Assembly: GCA_002403155.1 (NCBI GenBank)
Contig: DHHF01000011.1
Span: 1 to 64,000 of the forward strand
Source of the DNA: Sulfurovum sp. UBA4779
GTDB lineage: Bacteria; Campylobacterota; Campylobacteria; Campylobacterales; Sulfurovaceae
DNA: 64,000 nt
Direction of reading: 5' to 3'
A program made the position numbers and the translations under genes. The notes beneath the pieces are model-generated. The model ran no database searches, was not told where the DNA came from, and saw only the letters and a program-made list of their open reading frames with translations. Position 1 is the stretch's first letter, and every line of letters starts with the position of its first letter. Below are positions 32,644 through 41,553 of the stretch, in pieces.

Positions 32644-34692
32644 ATGACACAACCGTTACTTATAGAAATCGGTGTAGAAGAATTGCCCGCTATACCGCTG
32701 CTTAAAATTGTTTCAAATATTGAAAATTCTTGGAAAACGATACTTCAAGAATATAAACTAGATTGTGATTTTGAATTTATCTATACTCCCAGAAGATTGG
32801 TGTTAAAACATAAAGCAATAGCCCTCAAGCAAGAAGACAGCATAATCGAGCTTATGGGTCCTCCTTTTGCAGCCGCTTTTAAAGAAGGCAAGCCCACAAA
32901 CGCAGCAGAAGGGTTTGCACGCAAATGCGGTGTGAGTGTCTCTGAGCTGGAACAGATAGAAAATAACGGCAGGGAAGTGTTATATTTTAAAAAAGAGGAA
33001 AAAGGCATCGCGACGGCTTTGCTTCTTGAAGAGATGATAAAACAATGGATCTTTTCGATGGCATTTGGAAAAATGATGCGATGGGGAAGCAGAAGCGATG
33101 AGTTTATCCGCCCCATCAGGTGGCTTCAAGTGAGACTTGCAAACGAGTCGGTGCCTATTGAGCTTTTTGGTGTACAATCAGACACCAAAACATTTGTGCA
33201 CCGGATGGTTGATCAGGGGGCAGTTGAGGTGTCCAATATAGACGAATATGAAGAGATCCTTGCTCGCGGGGGAGTTGTGCTTTATCCGCAAGATAGAAAA
33301 GAGAGAATATTTGAACAGTTGGATGCAATCGAATCGGAGCATCAAGTCTTTATAGAGCGGGATGAGGCGTTATTGGACGAAGTGGTTGCCATCACGGAAA
33401 ATCCAAAAGCATTATTGGGCACATTTGATAAGCTTTTTTTAGAGCTTCCCGCCGAAGTGATCATTACCTCTATGAAAGAGCATCAGCGCTATTTCCCGGT
33501 TTTTGAGCATGGAAAAATTACGAACAAGTTTGTTGTAGTAAGCAATGCCTATACGGATGATTACAGCAAAGTGATAGCAGGAAATGAGCGTGTGCTCAAG
33601 CCAAGACTTTCTGACGGGCTTTTCTTTTATAAAAATGATCTTAAAAGAGGCCTTAGTACAGCCGGACTAGAGAAGGTGCAGTTTATAGACGGACTGGGGA
33701 CCCTGAAAGACAAGATCGCAAGAGAAAAACATATTGCGATGCGTTTGCTGGGGCTTTATATGGAAAAAGTGGAAGAGCAGACGGAAAAAAACAATATTGT
33801 GCTTGAAAAAGAGATGGACAAAGCCATTAATTTGGCCAAAGCAGATCTTATGAGCGAAATGGTATATGAATTTACCGAGCTTCAGGGGTTGATGGGATAC
33901 TATTATGCAAAAGCACTCGGAGAGAATGAACTGGTCTATATGGCAATCAAGGAGCAGTATATGCCCGTAGGAGAAGGCGCAGAACTTCCATCTTCTATTT
34001 TTTCGGCTATTGTAGCGATGTCTATCAAACTTGACACGTTGTTTGGACTCTTCAGTATCGGAAAAATTCCGACAGGATCTAAGGATCCTTTTGCACTGCG
34101 TCGTGCGGTGAACGGCATCGTAAGAATTGTTACGGCTTTTGATTTGAGTTTTCATATCGAGGATATTATTACATTGATCAAAAACGAATACGCGGATTTC
34201 GATACGAAACTGCTAAGCGATTTTATCATCGAGCGTATCAATAAATCATTTGATGCCAATCCTTCGGTGATCGCCGCCGTACTGGCATCCGGCGAAAGAG
34301 ATATCAATGAGATAGCTAAGAAGGTCGCTGCACTCAATCTCATTGTTTCTAGCGAATTTTTCAAAGAACAGTTTAGCACTTTTAAACGTGTTGCAAATAT
34401 TTCCAAAGAATTAAACTTGGAGGATGATTTGAGCGTGGATGTTGCACTTTTCAAAGAAGAGGCGGAGGTGTCGCTTTACAATGCCTATGAGAAAGTGCTC
34501 AACGGCACATTCAGCGGATATTCCCAGCGTTTGGATACGCTTTTTGGCTTGAAAAGAGAACTTGACGCTTATTTTGACGATGTGATGGTCAATACCGAAG
34601 ATCCTGCACTTAGAACAAACAGACAGCATATGATAGGTTCTATCTATAAGGCATTTAGAGAAATTGCAGATATCAAAGAGATTACGATCTGA
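32644..34692 (+). CDS. glyS: Glycyl-tRNA synthetase beta subunit
   Basis: Beta chain of the alpha2-beta2 bacterial GlyRS. 682 residues from the ATG at 32644; AGGA lies about 9 bases before it. It opens Leu-Leu-Ile-Glu-Ile-Gly-Val-Glu-Glu-Leu-Pro, the family start, and contains Pro-Ile-Arg-Trp-Leu near residue 158 and Ser-Met-Lys-Glu-His-Gln-Arg-Tyr-Phe near 275. Lys-Asp-Pro-Phe-Ala-Leu-Arg-Arg near residue 480 and a C-terminal helical anticodon-binding region complete it. The alpha subunit gene glyQ is not in the window. Confidence 0.95.
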   Translation: MTQPLLIEIGVEELPAIPLLKIVSNIENSWKTILQEYKLDCDFEFIYTPRRLVLKHKAIALKQEDSIIELMGPPFAAAFKEGKPTNAAEGFARKCGVSVSELEQIENNGREVLYFKKEEKGIATALLLEEMIKQWIFSMAFGKMMRWGSRSDEFIRPIRWLQVRLANESVPIELFGVQSDTKTFVHRMVDQGAVEVSNIDEYEEILARGGVVLYPQDRKERIFEQLDAIESEHQVFIERDEALLDEVVAITENPKALLGTFDKLFLELPAEVIITSMKEHQRYFPVFEHGKITNKFVVVSNAYTDDYSKVIAGNERVLKPRLSDGLFFYKNDLKRGLSTAGLEKVQFIDGLGTLKDKIAREKHIAMRLLGLYMEKVEEQTEKNNIVLEKEMDKAINLAKADLMSEMVYEFTELQGLMGYYYAKALGENELVYMAIKEQYMPVGEGAELPSSIFSAIVAMSIKLDTLFGLFSIGKIPTGSKDPFALRRAVNGIVRIVTAFDLSFHIEDIITLIKNEYADFDTKLLSDFIIERINKSFDANPSVIAAVLASGERDINEIAKKVAALNLIVSSEFFKEQFSTFKRVANISKELNLEDDLSVDVALFKEEAEVSLYNAYEKVLNGTFSGYSQRLDTLFGLKRELDAYFDDVMVNTEDPALRTNRQHMIGSIYKAFREIADIKEITI

Positions 34693-34728
34693 TAGCACAT
34701 CTGCCGATCTTGCAAAATAAAATAAACA

Positions 34729-35484
34729 CTATAAATGTTGGGTTTGTTCCCAATCGGGTACTTGCTTGATATCCGGAAATCCGTCAAGTATCTGCTGGGG
34801 CTGAAAGTTCGGTTTATAAGCAAACGCCTTGCATCCTTCCACCCAGTATCCCAGATAAATCCACGGCAGATCAAGAATCTTTGCCAGTTTGATTTGGTAA
34901 AGAAGCGAATAGGTTCCCAAAGAGAGATTTGCATAATCGGGGTCATAATAAAAATAAATAGCGCTGATCCCGTCATCTAGAATATCGATGAGATCTACGC
35001 CGATGAGTTTTCCGTCTTTGATGTAAAGCACTTCTTTGCCAAAATCATGGGCGCCTTCCACAAAATTTTCATAGTATTCTCGTTGGGCAATGTCTCGATG
35101 CTTCCAACCGTCTTTGTCGTGCTTGAATCTGTGGTATTTGTTGTATAGCGTGATATGAGATGGCGTTAAGGTCGGTTTTTGGACAATGATTTGTGTTTCT
35201 TCATTGCGTTTGATCGCTTTTTTTTGAGACTTGCTGTAGCAAAAATCAGCCACATTGATACGTATGCTTTTGCAGGCATTGCAGCTATGGCAAATGGGGT
35301 GAAAATAATAGTTTCCAAAACGTCTCCATCCTCTTTGGATCACTGCGGTTGCAAACGTTTTATTGGGACGGGGAACATACTTGTAGTTCATGCGCACCGC
35401 ATTTCCCGGGATATAGGCACACTCATAATCAAGCATCGAAAAATCAGTAGACAGCGGATAGAGTAGATCTAATTTTTCATTCAT
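34729..35484 (-). CDS. bpt: Aspartate/glutamate leucyltransferase
   Basis: Transfers Leu from leucyl-tRNA to proteins with N-terminal Asp or Glu, marking them for ClpAP-type degradation (bacterial N-end rule). 251 residues. An N-terminal Cys site is shown by Cys-His-Ser-Cys-Asn-Ala-Cys-Lys near residue 70 and Cys-Ala-Tyr-Ile-Pro-Gly near residue 20. Tyr-Leu-Gly-Tyr-Trp-Val near residue 215 and Met-Asn-Tyr-Lys in the C-terminal part are typical. Start at 35484 was chosen because the family begins here and a TATAAT box ends 7 bases before it, implying little or no leader. The upstream part of the open frame is not family-like. Confidence 0.91.
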   Translation of the reverse strand: MNEKLDLLYPLSTDFSMLDYECAYIPGNAVRMNYKYVPRPNKTFATAVIQRGWRRFGNYYFHPICHSCNACKSIRINVADFCYSKSQKKAIKRNEETQIIVQKPTLTPSHITLYNKYHRFKHDKDGWKHRDIAQREYYENFVEGAHDFGKEVLYIKDGKLIGVDLIDILDDGISAIYFYYDPDYANLSLGTYSLLYQIKLAKILDLPWIYLGYWVEGCKAFAYKPNFQPQQILDGFPDIKQVPDWEQTQHL

Positions 35485-35491
35485 AATTGCG

Positions 35492-35497
35492 ATTATA
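35492..35497 (-). promoter_or_regulatory. -10 box of bpt, possible leaderless start
   Basis: TATAAT on the minus strand followed by 7 bases and the ATG at 35484. Transcription would begin at or one base before the start codon, and no ribosome-binding site fits between. Confidence 0.5.
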
Positions 35498-35609
35498 CTC
35501 AAATTAGTGTAAAATTCGCTATTTAATTTTGGCTGATGTTCTTGCAGGCATTTCATGGCAGGTTTTGAGGCCAAAACAAGCAAATTTGATAAGCGTAAAG
35601 GTTTTTTGT

Positions 35610-36308
35610 TTGTTTCTTTATCAGCCAAGCAGCGGTTATTGCTATAACAGTGATTCGATCTTTTTGTATGATTTTATCTCTATGTTCTCTCCTAAGGGCA
35701 CACTACTGGATGTGGGGTGCGGGGTAGGAATTATTTCGCTGCTTCTTAGCCGTGATTTTGCGGTAAAAGCAAGCATGATCGATAAGCAAGAAAAAATGCT
35801 GCTGTATGCCAAGCACAACTCTCTTGTAAATCATATGAACGTAAAGGTATACCGGGGCGATTTTGCTCTCTTCCCCTTTGATGAAAAATTTGATTTTATC
35901 ATCTCCAATCCCCCTTTTTATGACAGCCGGGTGACACAGAGCAATGATATGCATCTCAATACGGCGCGCTATGCGCACCACTTGCCTTTGCATGATTTTG
36001 TGGCGAAAGTAAAAAAACAGCTCAAACCCAGAGGATGGTTTATTTTCTGTTATGATGCAAAACAGATCGATTTGCTCTTGCATCATTTAAAAATAAATGG
36101 TATAAACCCAGAGAAGATACGGTTTGTCCATTCAAAGATAGACCGTGAATCCAAATTGGTGATGATTGCTGCGCGAACAAATTCAAAAGCGATGACCCAA
36201 GTGATGGCGCCCTTAATTGTTTTTGATGAAAAAAACAACTATACAGCTGAAGCGGCTAGAGCGTTTGAGCGGGCAAACACACATAGCATCAAGGGCAGTT
36301 TTGAATAA
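35610..36308 (+). CDS. TrmN6-like SAM-dependent methyltransferase
   Basis: 232 residues from TTG 35610. The Leu-Tyr-Gln-Pro-Ser-Ser-Gly-Tyr-Cys-Tyr-Asn-Ser-Asp start resembles tRNA1(Val) adenine-N6 methyltransferases. Leu-Leu-Asp-Val-Gly-Cys-Gly-Val-Gly near residue 35 binds SAM and Ile-Ser-Asn-Pro-Pro-Phe near residue 100 is the N6-adenine catalytic motif (NPPF/Y). TTG 35610 is 8 bases after AAAGG; an earlier TTG at 35529 would add 27 residues without a ribosome-binding site. The 3' end overlaps the cysteine-cluster gene. The exact nucleic-acid target is inferred. Confidence 0.83.
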   Translation: MFLYQPSSGYCYNSDSIFLYDFISMFSPKGTLLDVGCGVGIISLLLSRDFAVKASMIDKQEKMLLYAKHNSLVNHMNVKVYRGDFALFPFDEKFDFIISNPPFYDSRVTQSNDMHLNTARYAHHLPLHDFVAKVKKQLKPRGWFIFCYDAKQIDLLLHHLKINGINPEKIRFVHSKIDRESKLVMIAARTNSKAMTQVMAPLIVFDEKNNYTAEAARAFERANTHSIKGSFE

Positions 36309-36711
36309 AAAGTATCAAAATAAAGAGGATGGCATTTTGGATTTGGTTGAAAAGGAAGGGTATCGCTACAAATTTGCACCGAGCGCATGCGAAACATGCG
36401 GCGGACGCTGCTGTACAGGGGAGAGCGGCTATATTTGGATGAATTATGATGAGATAGCAAATATGGCAGCATTTTTAAAGCTTGACATTGAAAAGTTTGC
36501 AGCATTCTATTTGCGGAAGGTAAAGCATCGCTATTCGCTTGTAGAAAAACAGCTTGCACAAGACAACTTTGCTTGTATCTTTTTTGACGAATCCAAAAAC
36601 CGCTGTTTAGTCTATGAAGTACGGCCTTTGCAGTGTCGTACGTTTCCGTTTTGGGAACAATTTAAAAATAATGAAGATGAGGTAAAAAAAGAGTGTCCAG
36701 GCATCGTATAA
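36301..36711 (+). CDS. YkgJ-family cysteine cluster protein
   Basis: 136 residues from TTG 36301, which has AAGGG five bases before it and overlaps the previous gene by 8 bases. Cys-Glu-Thr-Cys-Gly-Gly-Arg-Cys-Cys near residue 27 and Cys-Ile-Phe-Phe ... Cys-Leu-Val-Tyr-Glu-Val-Arg-Pro-Leu-Gln-Cys-Arg-Thr-Phe-Pro-Phe-Trp near residues 90-118 match the CxxCxxCC zinc/iron-binding family. The open frame continues upstream within the methyltransferase gene but is not family-like there. Function of the family is not established. Confidence 0.87.
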   Translation: MNKKYQNKEDGILDLVEKEGYRYKFAPSACETCGGRCCTGESGYIWMNYDEIANMAAFLKLDIEKFAAFYLRKVKHRYSLVEKQLAQDNFACIFFDESKNRCLVYEVRPLQCRTFPFWEQFKNNEDEVKKECPGIV

Positions 36712-37949
36712 TATCTGTTTTTATTGCTGTTTTTGCCTTGTTCGTCGGAACCGCTCAGGCAAAAGAGCTTATGGTGCTCAGCGAAGATGAGATGATCATC
36801 AGAGGACTTTTTTACGAAGAGATCGGTGCCTTTGAACAAAGCAGGGCAATCTATGGAAAGCTTTTTGATACCACGGGAGATGAAGTGTATCTTTTTAAAG
36901 AAGTAGCCTCGTCCTTGCTTGGCAAAACCAATATCCCTCAAAGCATCACAAGATTGAAATCTTGGGATAAAAAGCATCCGGAGACATTAGAAGTAAAGCG
37001 TCTTTTAATTCCTTTATATCTTGTGAATAATAATATTAAAGAGGCAAAAAAAGAAGCAGAATATCTTTTGGAAAGATCCGATACGCCGATTGATATGGAA
37101 TTGGCATCCAATCCGTTTTTATATACCGGCGAATTTAAACGGGCATTGGAGATTTTAAGCAAAGTGTATGAAAAAACAGCCAATGAAGAGATCCTTTTGC
37201 GTATGTCAGTCATCATGGACGAATACACCAATGAACAGAAAAAAGCCATACAGCTTTTAGAAATGCATCGCCGTATGCACCATGATTCAAGCAATGAGGT
37301 CTATCTTCACCTGTTATCGCTTTATGTGAAGCAAAACGATATTGACGGTATCTTGGAAACCTATAAAGCGCTGTATGCAAAAGATCCCAAAAAGGAGTTT
37401 TTGGCCAAAATTATTGATGCGTATGCCTACAAGAAAGACATAGACGGTGCAATAGAATTTTTGGAGGCCAACAATGAAGGCAAAGATATACTTTATGTGC
37501 TTTACAAAGAAAAAAAAGAGTTCAAAAAAGCCATAACGCTTGCCGATCAATTTTATGAAAATGAAAAAGATGCAAGATGGCTTGCCGAAAAAGGGATACT
37601 TCTTTTTGAAGAGGCAAAAGACAAAAATAACAAAGAAATGATACAAGAAGTTATCTCCTGTTTAGAAAAAGCGATAGCGATGGGTGTTGACGACAGTGTG
37701 TATCTTAATTATTACGGCTATACGCTGATCGACAAAGAGATAGATATTAAAAAAGGAATCAAGATCATTGAAGATGCCTTGGTTCAGCAGCCCAATAACC
37801 CTTATTATCTTGATTCGTTGGCGTGGGGATATTATAAAACGCATCAATGCAAAAAAGCCTATGAAATGATGAAGAAAGTGGTGGAGCAAGAAGGGCTTGA
37901 AGAGCCTGAAATTGCAGAGCATTGGGAAAAAATCCAAAAGTGCAAATAG
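36693..37949 (+). CDS. Secreted TPR repeat protein
   Basis: 418 residues from a GTG start that overlaps the previous gene by 19 bases. A signal peptide ending Thr-Ala-Gln-Ala near residue 23 exports it. The rest is almost all alpha-helical hairpins of the TPR type, with repeated Ala/Leu/Tyr spacing. A C-terminal block with Tyr-Gly-Tyr-Thr-Leu-Ile-Asp and Pro-Asn-Asn-Pro-Tyr-Tyr-Leu-Asp-Ser-Leu-Ala-Trp is a clear TPR pair. It probably acts as a periplasmic or outer-membrane scaffold. No partner is indicated by the neighbours. Confidence 0.82.
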   Translation: MSRHRIISVFIAVFALFVGTAQAKELMVLSEDEMIIRGLFYEEIGAFEQSRAIYGKLFDTTGDEVYLFKEVASSLLGKTNIPQSITRLKSWDKKHPETLEVKRLLIPLYLVNNNIKEAKKEAEYLLERSDTPIDMELASNPFLYTGEFKRALEILSKVYEKTANEEILLRMSVIMDEYTNEQKKAIQLLEMHRRMHHDSSNEVYLHLLSLYVKQNDIDGILETYKALYAKDPKKEFLAKIIDAYAYKKDIDGAIEFLEANNEGKDILYVLYKEKKEFKKAITLADQFYENEKDARWLAEKGILLFEEAKDKNNKEMIQEVISCLEKAIAMGVDDSVYLNYYGYTLIDKEIDIKKGIKIIEDALVQQPNNPYYLDSLAWGYYKTHQCKKAYEMMKKVVEQEGLEEPEIAEHWEKIQKCK

Positions 37950-37961
37950 TTTGCTTTTGGA

Positions 37962-37967
37962 TATAAT
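37962..37967 (+). promoter_or_regulatory. -10 box before trpC
   Basis: TATAAT 37 bases before the trpC ATG, in a TTTTGGATATAAT context very like that before pyrH. GGAGTAAGG lies in the leader. Confidence 0.55.
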
Positions 37968-37998
37968 GCGAAAAACTAATTTGGAGTAAGGTAAAGAA

Positions 37999-38793
37999 AT
38001 GGCGCAAATATTGGATGAGATTATTAAGCAGACCAAAGAAGATCTGGAAAAAAGAAAGAGAGAGTATCCTTTAGAGTGGCTGGGACGCTCTCTTTCGTTT
38101 AATCCTTTTGTTCCCAAGGATGTGCAGTCTGCTTTGCGCTCCACGGAAGAAAACCCTTATCGTATCATTGCTGAAATTAAAAAAGCAAGTCCAAGCAAAG
38201 GCGTGATTCGAAAAGATTTTGATCCGGTACTGATCGCCCAGCAGTACCAGAAGGGTGGTGCGGATGCCCTTTCTATCCTAACAGAGCCGCATTTTTTTCA
38301 AGGAAATACCGAATATTTGGGCATGGTGCGCCGCTATGTCAATCTGCCTTTGCTGAGAAAAGATTTTATCATCGATAAATATCAGATCGTTGAGGCATTG
38401 GTGTATGGGGCGGATTTTATTTTGCTGATTGCAAAAGCGCTTTCCCGCAAAGAACTTAAAGAGCTCTATGAGTACGCGCTCCATGTAGGGCTTGAGGTAC
38501 TTGTTGAGGTGCATGATAAGGCTGATTTGATTAAGGCAATGTTTGCAGGTGCTACGATTATCGGCATCAATCATAGAAATTTGGAAACGTTTGAGATGGA
38601 CATGGGTTTGAGCGAAAAACTGATACCGCTTATTCCTAACGGCAAAATTATCGTTGCTGAAAGCGGTATCAATGATCATGAGACGGTCGTTGAATTGTCC
38701 AAAATCGGAGCCGATGCTTTTTTGGTAGGCGAACATTTTATGAGACAGGATGATGTGACTGCAGCAATAAGGGAATTAAAGTACGGAAAATAA
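37999..38793 (+). CDS. trpC: Indole-3-glycerol phosphate synthase
   Basis: Closes the indole ring in tryptophan synthesis. 264 residues, a TIM barrel. Ala-Glu-Ile-Lys-Lys-Ala-Ser-Pro-Ser-Lys-Gly near residue 55 contains the catalytic Lys. Leu-Leu-Arg-Lys-Asp-Phe-Ile near residue 117, Gly-Ile-Asn-His-Arg-Asn-Leu near 190, and Val-Ala-Glu-Ser-Gly-Ile near 217 complete the active site. It stands apart from other trp genes, with its own promoter. Confidence 0.95.
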   Translation: MAQILDEIIKQTKEDLEKRKREYPLEWLGRSLSFNPFVPKDVQSALRSTEENPYRIIAEIKKASPSKGVIRKDFDPVLIAQQYQKGGADALSILTEPHFFQGNTEYLGMVRRYVNLPLLRKDFIIDKYQIVEALVYGADFILLIAKALSRKELKELYEYALHVGLEVLVEVHDKADLIKAMFAGATIIGINHRNLETFEMDMGLSEKLIPLIPNGKIIVAESGINDHETVVELSKIGADAFLVGEHFMRQDDVTAAIRELKYGK

Positions 38794-38861
38794 GGCTATT
38801 TGCATAAAAAAAGATTTTTAAGCAGGAAACAAGCCGAGAAACCGGCTCGCATCATGTAAGA

Positions 38862-39305
38862 TTAGGCGAGCAGTTTTTTTGCTGTTTGGTTGATGCGGCT
38901 ACCGTCTGCGCGGCTTCCTATCACTGCTTTTGCCGCCCCCATCACCTTGCCTATATCCGCCATACTCGAAGCACCCGACGAAGCAATAATTTCTTTGAGG
39001 ATATTCTCAAGTTCGATATCGGTGAGAGGTTCCGGTAAATAGCTTTTTACCAGCATAAGCTCTGCTTCTTCTTTGGCAACAAGGTCATCGCGCCCGGCTT
39101 CTTTGAATTGGGCCAGAGCATCTTCTCTTTGTTTGGCGTATTTTAAGAGAATTTTTTCTATCTCTTCGTCGTTTAATTCTCTGCGCTCATCTACTTCGAT
39201 TTGTTTGATAGCTGCTTGAATATTTCTTAATGTATCTCTTTTTGCATTCTCTTTGGCTCTCATAGCCTCTTTCATATCATTTTTGATCTGTTCTTTTAAA
39301 CTCAT
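38862..39305 (-). CDS. GatB/YqeY domain protein
   Basis: 147 residues. It begins Met-Ser-Leu-Lys-Glu-Gln-Ile-Lys-Asn-Asp-Met-Lys and shows the YqeY two-part helical fold: a first domain (about 1-90), then Leu-Pro-Glu-Pro-Leu and a C-terminal Met-Gly-Ala-Ala-Lys-Ala block. The fold resembles the tail of the GatB amidotransferase subunit and may bind tRNA. Function of stand-alone YqeY is not settled. AAGGAGAGAG precedes the ATG. Convergent with trpC. Confidence 0.88.
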   Translation of the reverse strand: MSLKEQIKNDMKEAMRAKENAKRDTLRNIQAAIKQIEVDERRELNDEEIEKILLKYAKQREDALAQFKEAGRDDLVAKEEAELMLVKSYLPEPLTDIELENILKEIIASSGASSMADIGKVMGAAKAVIGSRADGSRINQTAKKLLA

Positions 39306-39408
39306 TCTCTCTCCTTTTGGCTGATTGTATGAACCGCTTCTCGTATCTTTCTGTGAAACAATTTTGATTTTTTATCGTAAGGCGTTTATACCGATAGGAA
39401 AATTATAC

Positions 39409-39414
39409 TATAAT
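39409..39414 (+). promoter_or_regulatory. -10 box with ATG six bases downstream
   Basis: TATAAT, six bases, then the ATG at 39421. Standard spacing puts the transcription start on the A of the ATG, i.e. a leaderless mRNA. No ribosome-binding site precedes the gene. Confidence 0.5.
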
Positions 39415-39420
39415 CCTCTT

Positions 39421-39687
39421 ATGATCATTACCATAGAAAACAAACAGTTCAAGATATCAGACATTACGCAGCTTTATCCTGCGGCCATTGTTAAAACAGG
39501 ATATGAAGAAGAAACGACCCAAGTGAGTTTGGAATGGCTGGAGGTTGAAGCCAAAGATAAAGTAGAAGTCGTAGGATTTGGGATTTTTGTGCATTTGGGC
39601 GAAGAGGAAAAACATACCTTTGTTTTTAAAACAAAAGAGGAGATGGATGAAGCCGTAGGCCGTATCGCTGCTCAGCTAAAAAATTAA
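39421..39687 (+). CDS. Conserved-looking small protein, function unknown
   Basis: 88 residues from ATG 39421 to the stop at 39687. The protein starts Met-Ile-Ile-Thr-Ile-Glu-Asn-Lys and alternates beta strands with a C-terminal helix (Glu-Glu-Met-Asp-Glu-Ala-Val-Gly-Arg). No signal peptide or membrane helix. I do not recognise the family. The open frame extends 32 codons upstream, but that part crosses the promoter box and a low-complexity stretch, so the shorter form is preferred. Confidence 0.62.
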   Translation: MIITIENKQFKISDITQLYPAAIVKTGYEEETTQVSLEWLEVEAKDKVEVVGFGIFVHLGEEEKHTFVFKTKEEMDEAVGRIAAQLKN

Positions 39688-39768
39688 AATTTAAAAAATA
39701 ATGATGCAAACATTTCTTTGGATTTAAGTTGGATTATCCTATGATTTGTTATCGAAAAGGGAGTTTTT

Positions 39769-40419
39769 ATGACTATGTTTCAACTTTTACTGCTGGCGGT
39801 CGCAGGGGTAGTTTTTTATCTTTTTTTTAAACAGATTTTGTCGGGAACCCATCCCAAAAGAGGCGTAGATTTTGAGGCAAAAACAGCAGACGAGCAGATA
39901 GGAGGCATCTCGCGCCCCGATAAAATATTTTCTGCCTCCGACAAAGAACAGTCTACACGCATTGAGACTTTGCTGCAGATGGCAGATGATGCGGTAGTCA
40001 AAGGAGATATGCTTGAAGCGCTCAAAGCCTTGCAAAGCGCTTTGATTGTAGAAAAAGAAAATGTTGAAGTGCTGCAAAAAATCGGCTATGTGTATCTTCA
40101 GATAAAAGAATATGACAAAGCAAAAGAGGCTTATGAAAAAATACTTTTATCTGACAAAGAAAACGATTCGGCCTATGCCGGCTTAGCCAATGCGCTTCGT
40201 AAGGCAGGGCAGGCAGAAGAGGCGCTAGTGCAGTATGAGCGCGCTATTGCACTCGATAGCGACTATGCGCCTTACTATTTTAACTATGCCAATACGCTTC
40301 ATGACCTTGGCCGCAAAAGCTTGGCATTGGAGGCATATCAAAAAGCGTACGAGCTTGACAGTACCTTGGATGAGGCCAAAAAGATGATTGATCAGCTTTC
40401 GGGAGAGCTAAATGGATAG
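39769..40419 (+). CDS. Membrane-anchored TPR protein
   Basis: 216 residues. One N-terminal membrane helix (about 4-22) anchors a soluble part. A linker (about 25-65) is followed by about four TPR units (about 68-210) with typical Ala-Tyr/Leu-Gly-Tyr-Val-Tyr-Leu and Ala-Ile-Ala-Leu-Asp spacing. Likely a scaffold for a membrane complex. The following small gene overlaps by 8 bases. No specific partner can be named. Confidence 0.8.
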   Translation: MTMFQLLLLAVAGVVFYLFFKQILSGTHPKRGVDFEAKTADEQIGGISRPDKIFSASDKEQSTRIETLLQMADDAVVKGDMLEALKALQSALIVEKENVEVLQKIGYVYLQIKEYDKAKEAYEKILLSDKENDSAYAGLANALRKAGQAEEALVQYERAIALDSDYAPYYFNYANTLHDLGRKSLALEAYQKAYELDSTLDEAKKMIDQLSGELNG

Positions 40420-40636
40420 TAGTCCGTGTTTTATAAAAGAAAATGCAACCAAAGAGATTCTTTTGCGTGTTACAAATGTTTGCGGCGAGTGTTATGGTGA
40501 TTTGCATATAGGGGATGAAATCTACTATGATATACGACATTGCCGCTATCTTTGCCAAGCCTGCCAAGAAGCCCTCAGCAAACGCATGAATGATCGATGC
40601 GAAACGAAGGAAGAAGAGAATAAAGTACTTTTTTAA
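40412..40636 (+). CDS. Small zinc-ribbon-like protein
   Basis: 74 residues. Two Cys pairs, Cys-Gly-Glu-Cys near residue 24 and Cys-Gln-Ala-Cys near residue 48, plus Cys at 6, 44 and 62, suggest a treble-clef or zinc-ribbon site. Translation is coupled to the TPR gene by an 8-base overlap. It ends four bases into the convergent pdxA gene. No family recognised. Confidence 0.58.
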   Translation: MDSSPCFIKENATKEILLRVTNVCGECYGDLHIGDEIYYDIRHCRYLCQACQEALSKRMNDRCETKEEENKVLF

Positions 40637-41553
40637 TGTTCAAGAATATAATCAACGGCATTGATGTAGCTTAGAGCGTTAAGGGGTTCGTTTCTGTAGG
40701 CAATATCAAAGGCGGTACCGTGATCAACCGAGGTTCGAAGGATCGGCAGATTGAGTGAGACATTGATGCCTTCGTCAAAATAGAGTGCCTTAAGAGGCGC
40801 CAACCCCTGGTCATGATACATCGCGATATAATAGGTATAATTTTTTCTGACCCTGGGAGTAAAGGCAACATCCGGCACCAGAGGAGAAGTAAATATTTGC
40901 CGGCCGATATGCCGATGGGCATTTTCAATTGCCTGTGCAATGACAGACTCCTCATCTCCCAAAACGCCTTCATCGCCTGCATGAGGATTCAGCCCTAATA
41001 CCGCAACGGCTGCAGTCGGCTTTATGGCGCGGTAAAAGTCGATGAAAAAACGTGTCAGCTCTTTTTCTTTGATATGTCCGGCCACCTCTTTAAGCGGAAT
41101 ATGCTCCGTATAGAGCGCTACGTACATTTTCGGACACCCCAGCATCATGATCGCATCGTATCCGAAAATATCCCGCAGTGCGTCAGTGTGGCCTTTGTAT
41201 TTGATGCCTGCAAGCTCCCAGGCTTTTTTGTGGATCGGAAGAGTGGTGATGGCATCTACGCTTTTTGTTTTTGCAAGCTCAACGGCTTTGATAAACGAAG
41301 CATAGGCGTATGCACCGCTATGTTTAGAGATTATGCCGGGCTGTATGTCAAAAGAGGGTGCGATGTTTTCGACAGTTTGGAAATCTAACGGTACCCGAAT
41401 TTGGAGTTTATCTGCTGCTTGTTTGAGCATCACCGGATCGATGCAATATATCGGAGAGACTTTTTGGGAGATTGTCTCATGGTTGCGCAAGGCAAGCTCG
41501 ATGCCTATCCCGTTTAAATCCCCAATACTGACGGCTACTTTTTTTTGCATCAT
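40633..41553 (-). CDS. pdxA: 4-hydroxythreonine-4-phosphate dehydrogenase
   Basis: NAD-dependent enzyme of the DXP-dependent pyridoxal phosphate pathway. 306 residues. Gly-Asp-Leu-Asn-Gly-Ile-Gly near residue 12 and the metal-binding His in Lys-Gly-His-Thr-Asp near residue 122 are clear. Gly-Leu-Asn-Pro-His-Ala-Gly-Asp/Glu near residue 195 and Met-Tyr-His-Asp-Gln-Gly near 245 hold the other His ligands. The start overlaps the pdxJ stop by 4 bases, forming a two-gene vitamin B6 operon. Confidence 0.95.
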   Translation of the reverse strand: MMQKKVAVSIGDLNGIGIELALRNHETISQKVSPIYCIDPVMLKQAADKLQIRVPLDFQTVENIAPSFDIQPGIISKHSGAYAYASFIKAVELAKTKSVDAITTLPIHKKAWELAGIKYKGHTDALRDIFGYDAIMMLGCPKMYVALYTEHIPLKEVAGHIKEKELTRFFIDFYRAIKPTAAVAVLGLNPHAGDEGVLGDEESVIAQAIENAHRHIGRQIFTSPLVPDVAFTPRVRKNYTYYIAMYHDQGLAPLKALYFDEGINVSLNLPILRTSVDHGTAFDIAYRNEPLNALSYINAVDYILEH

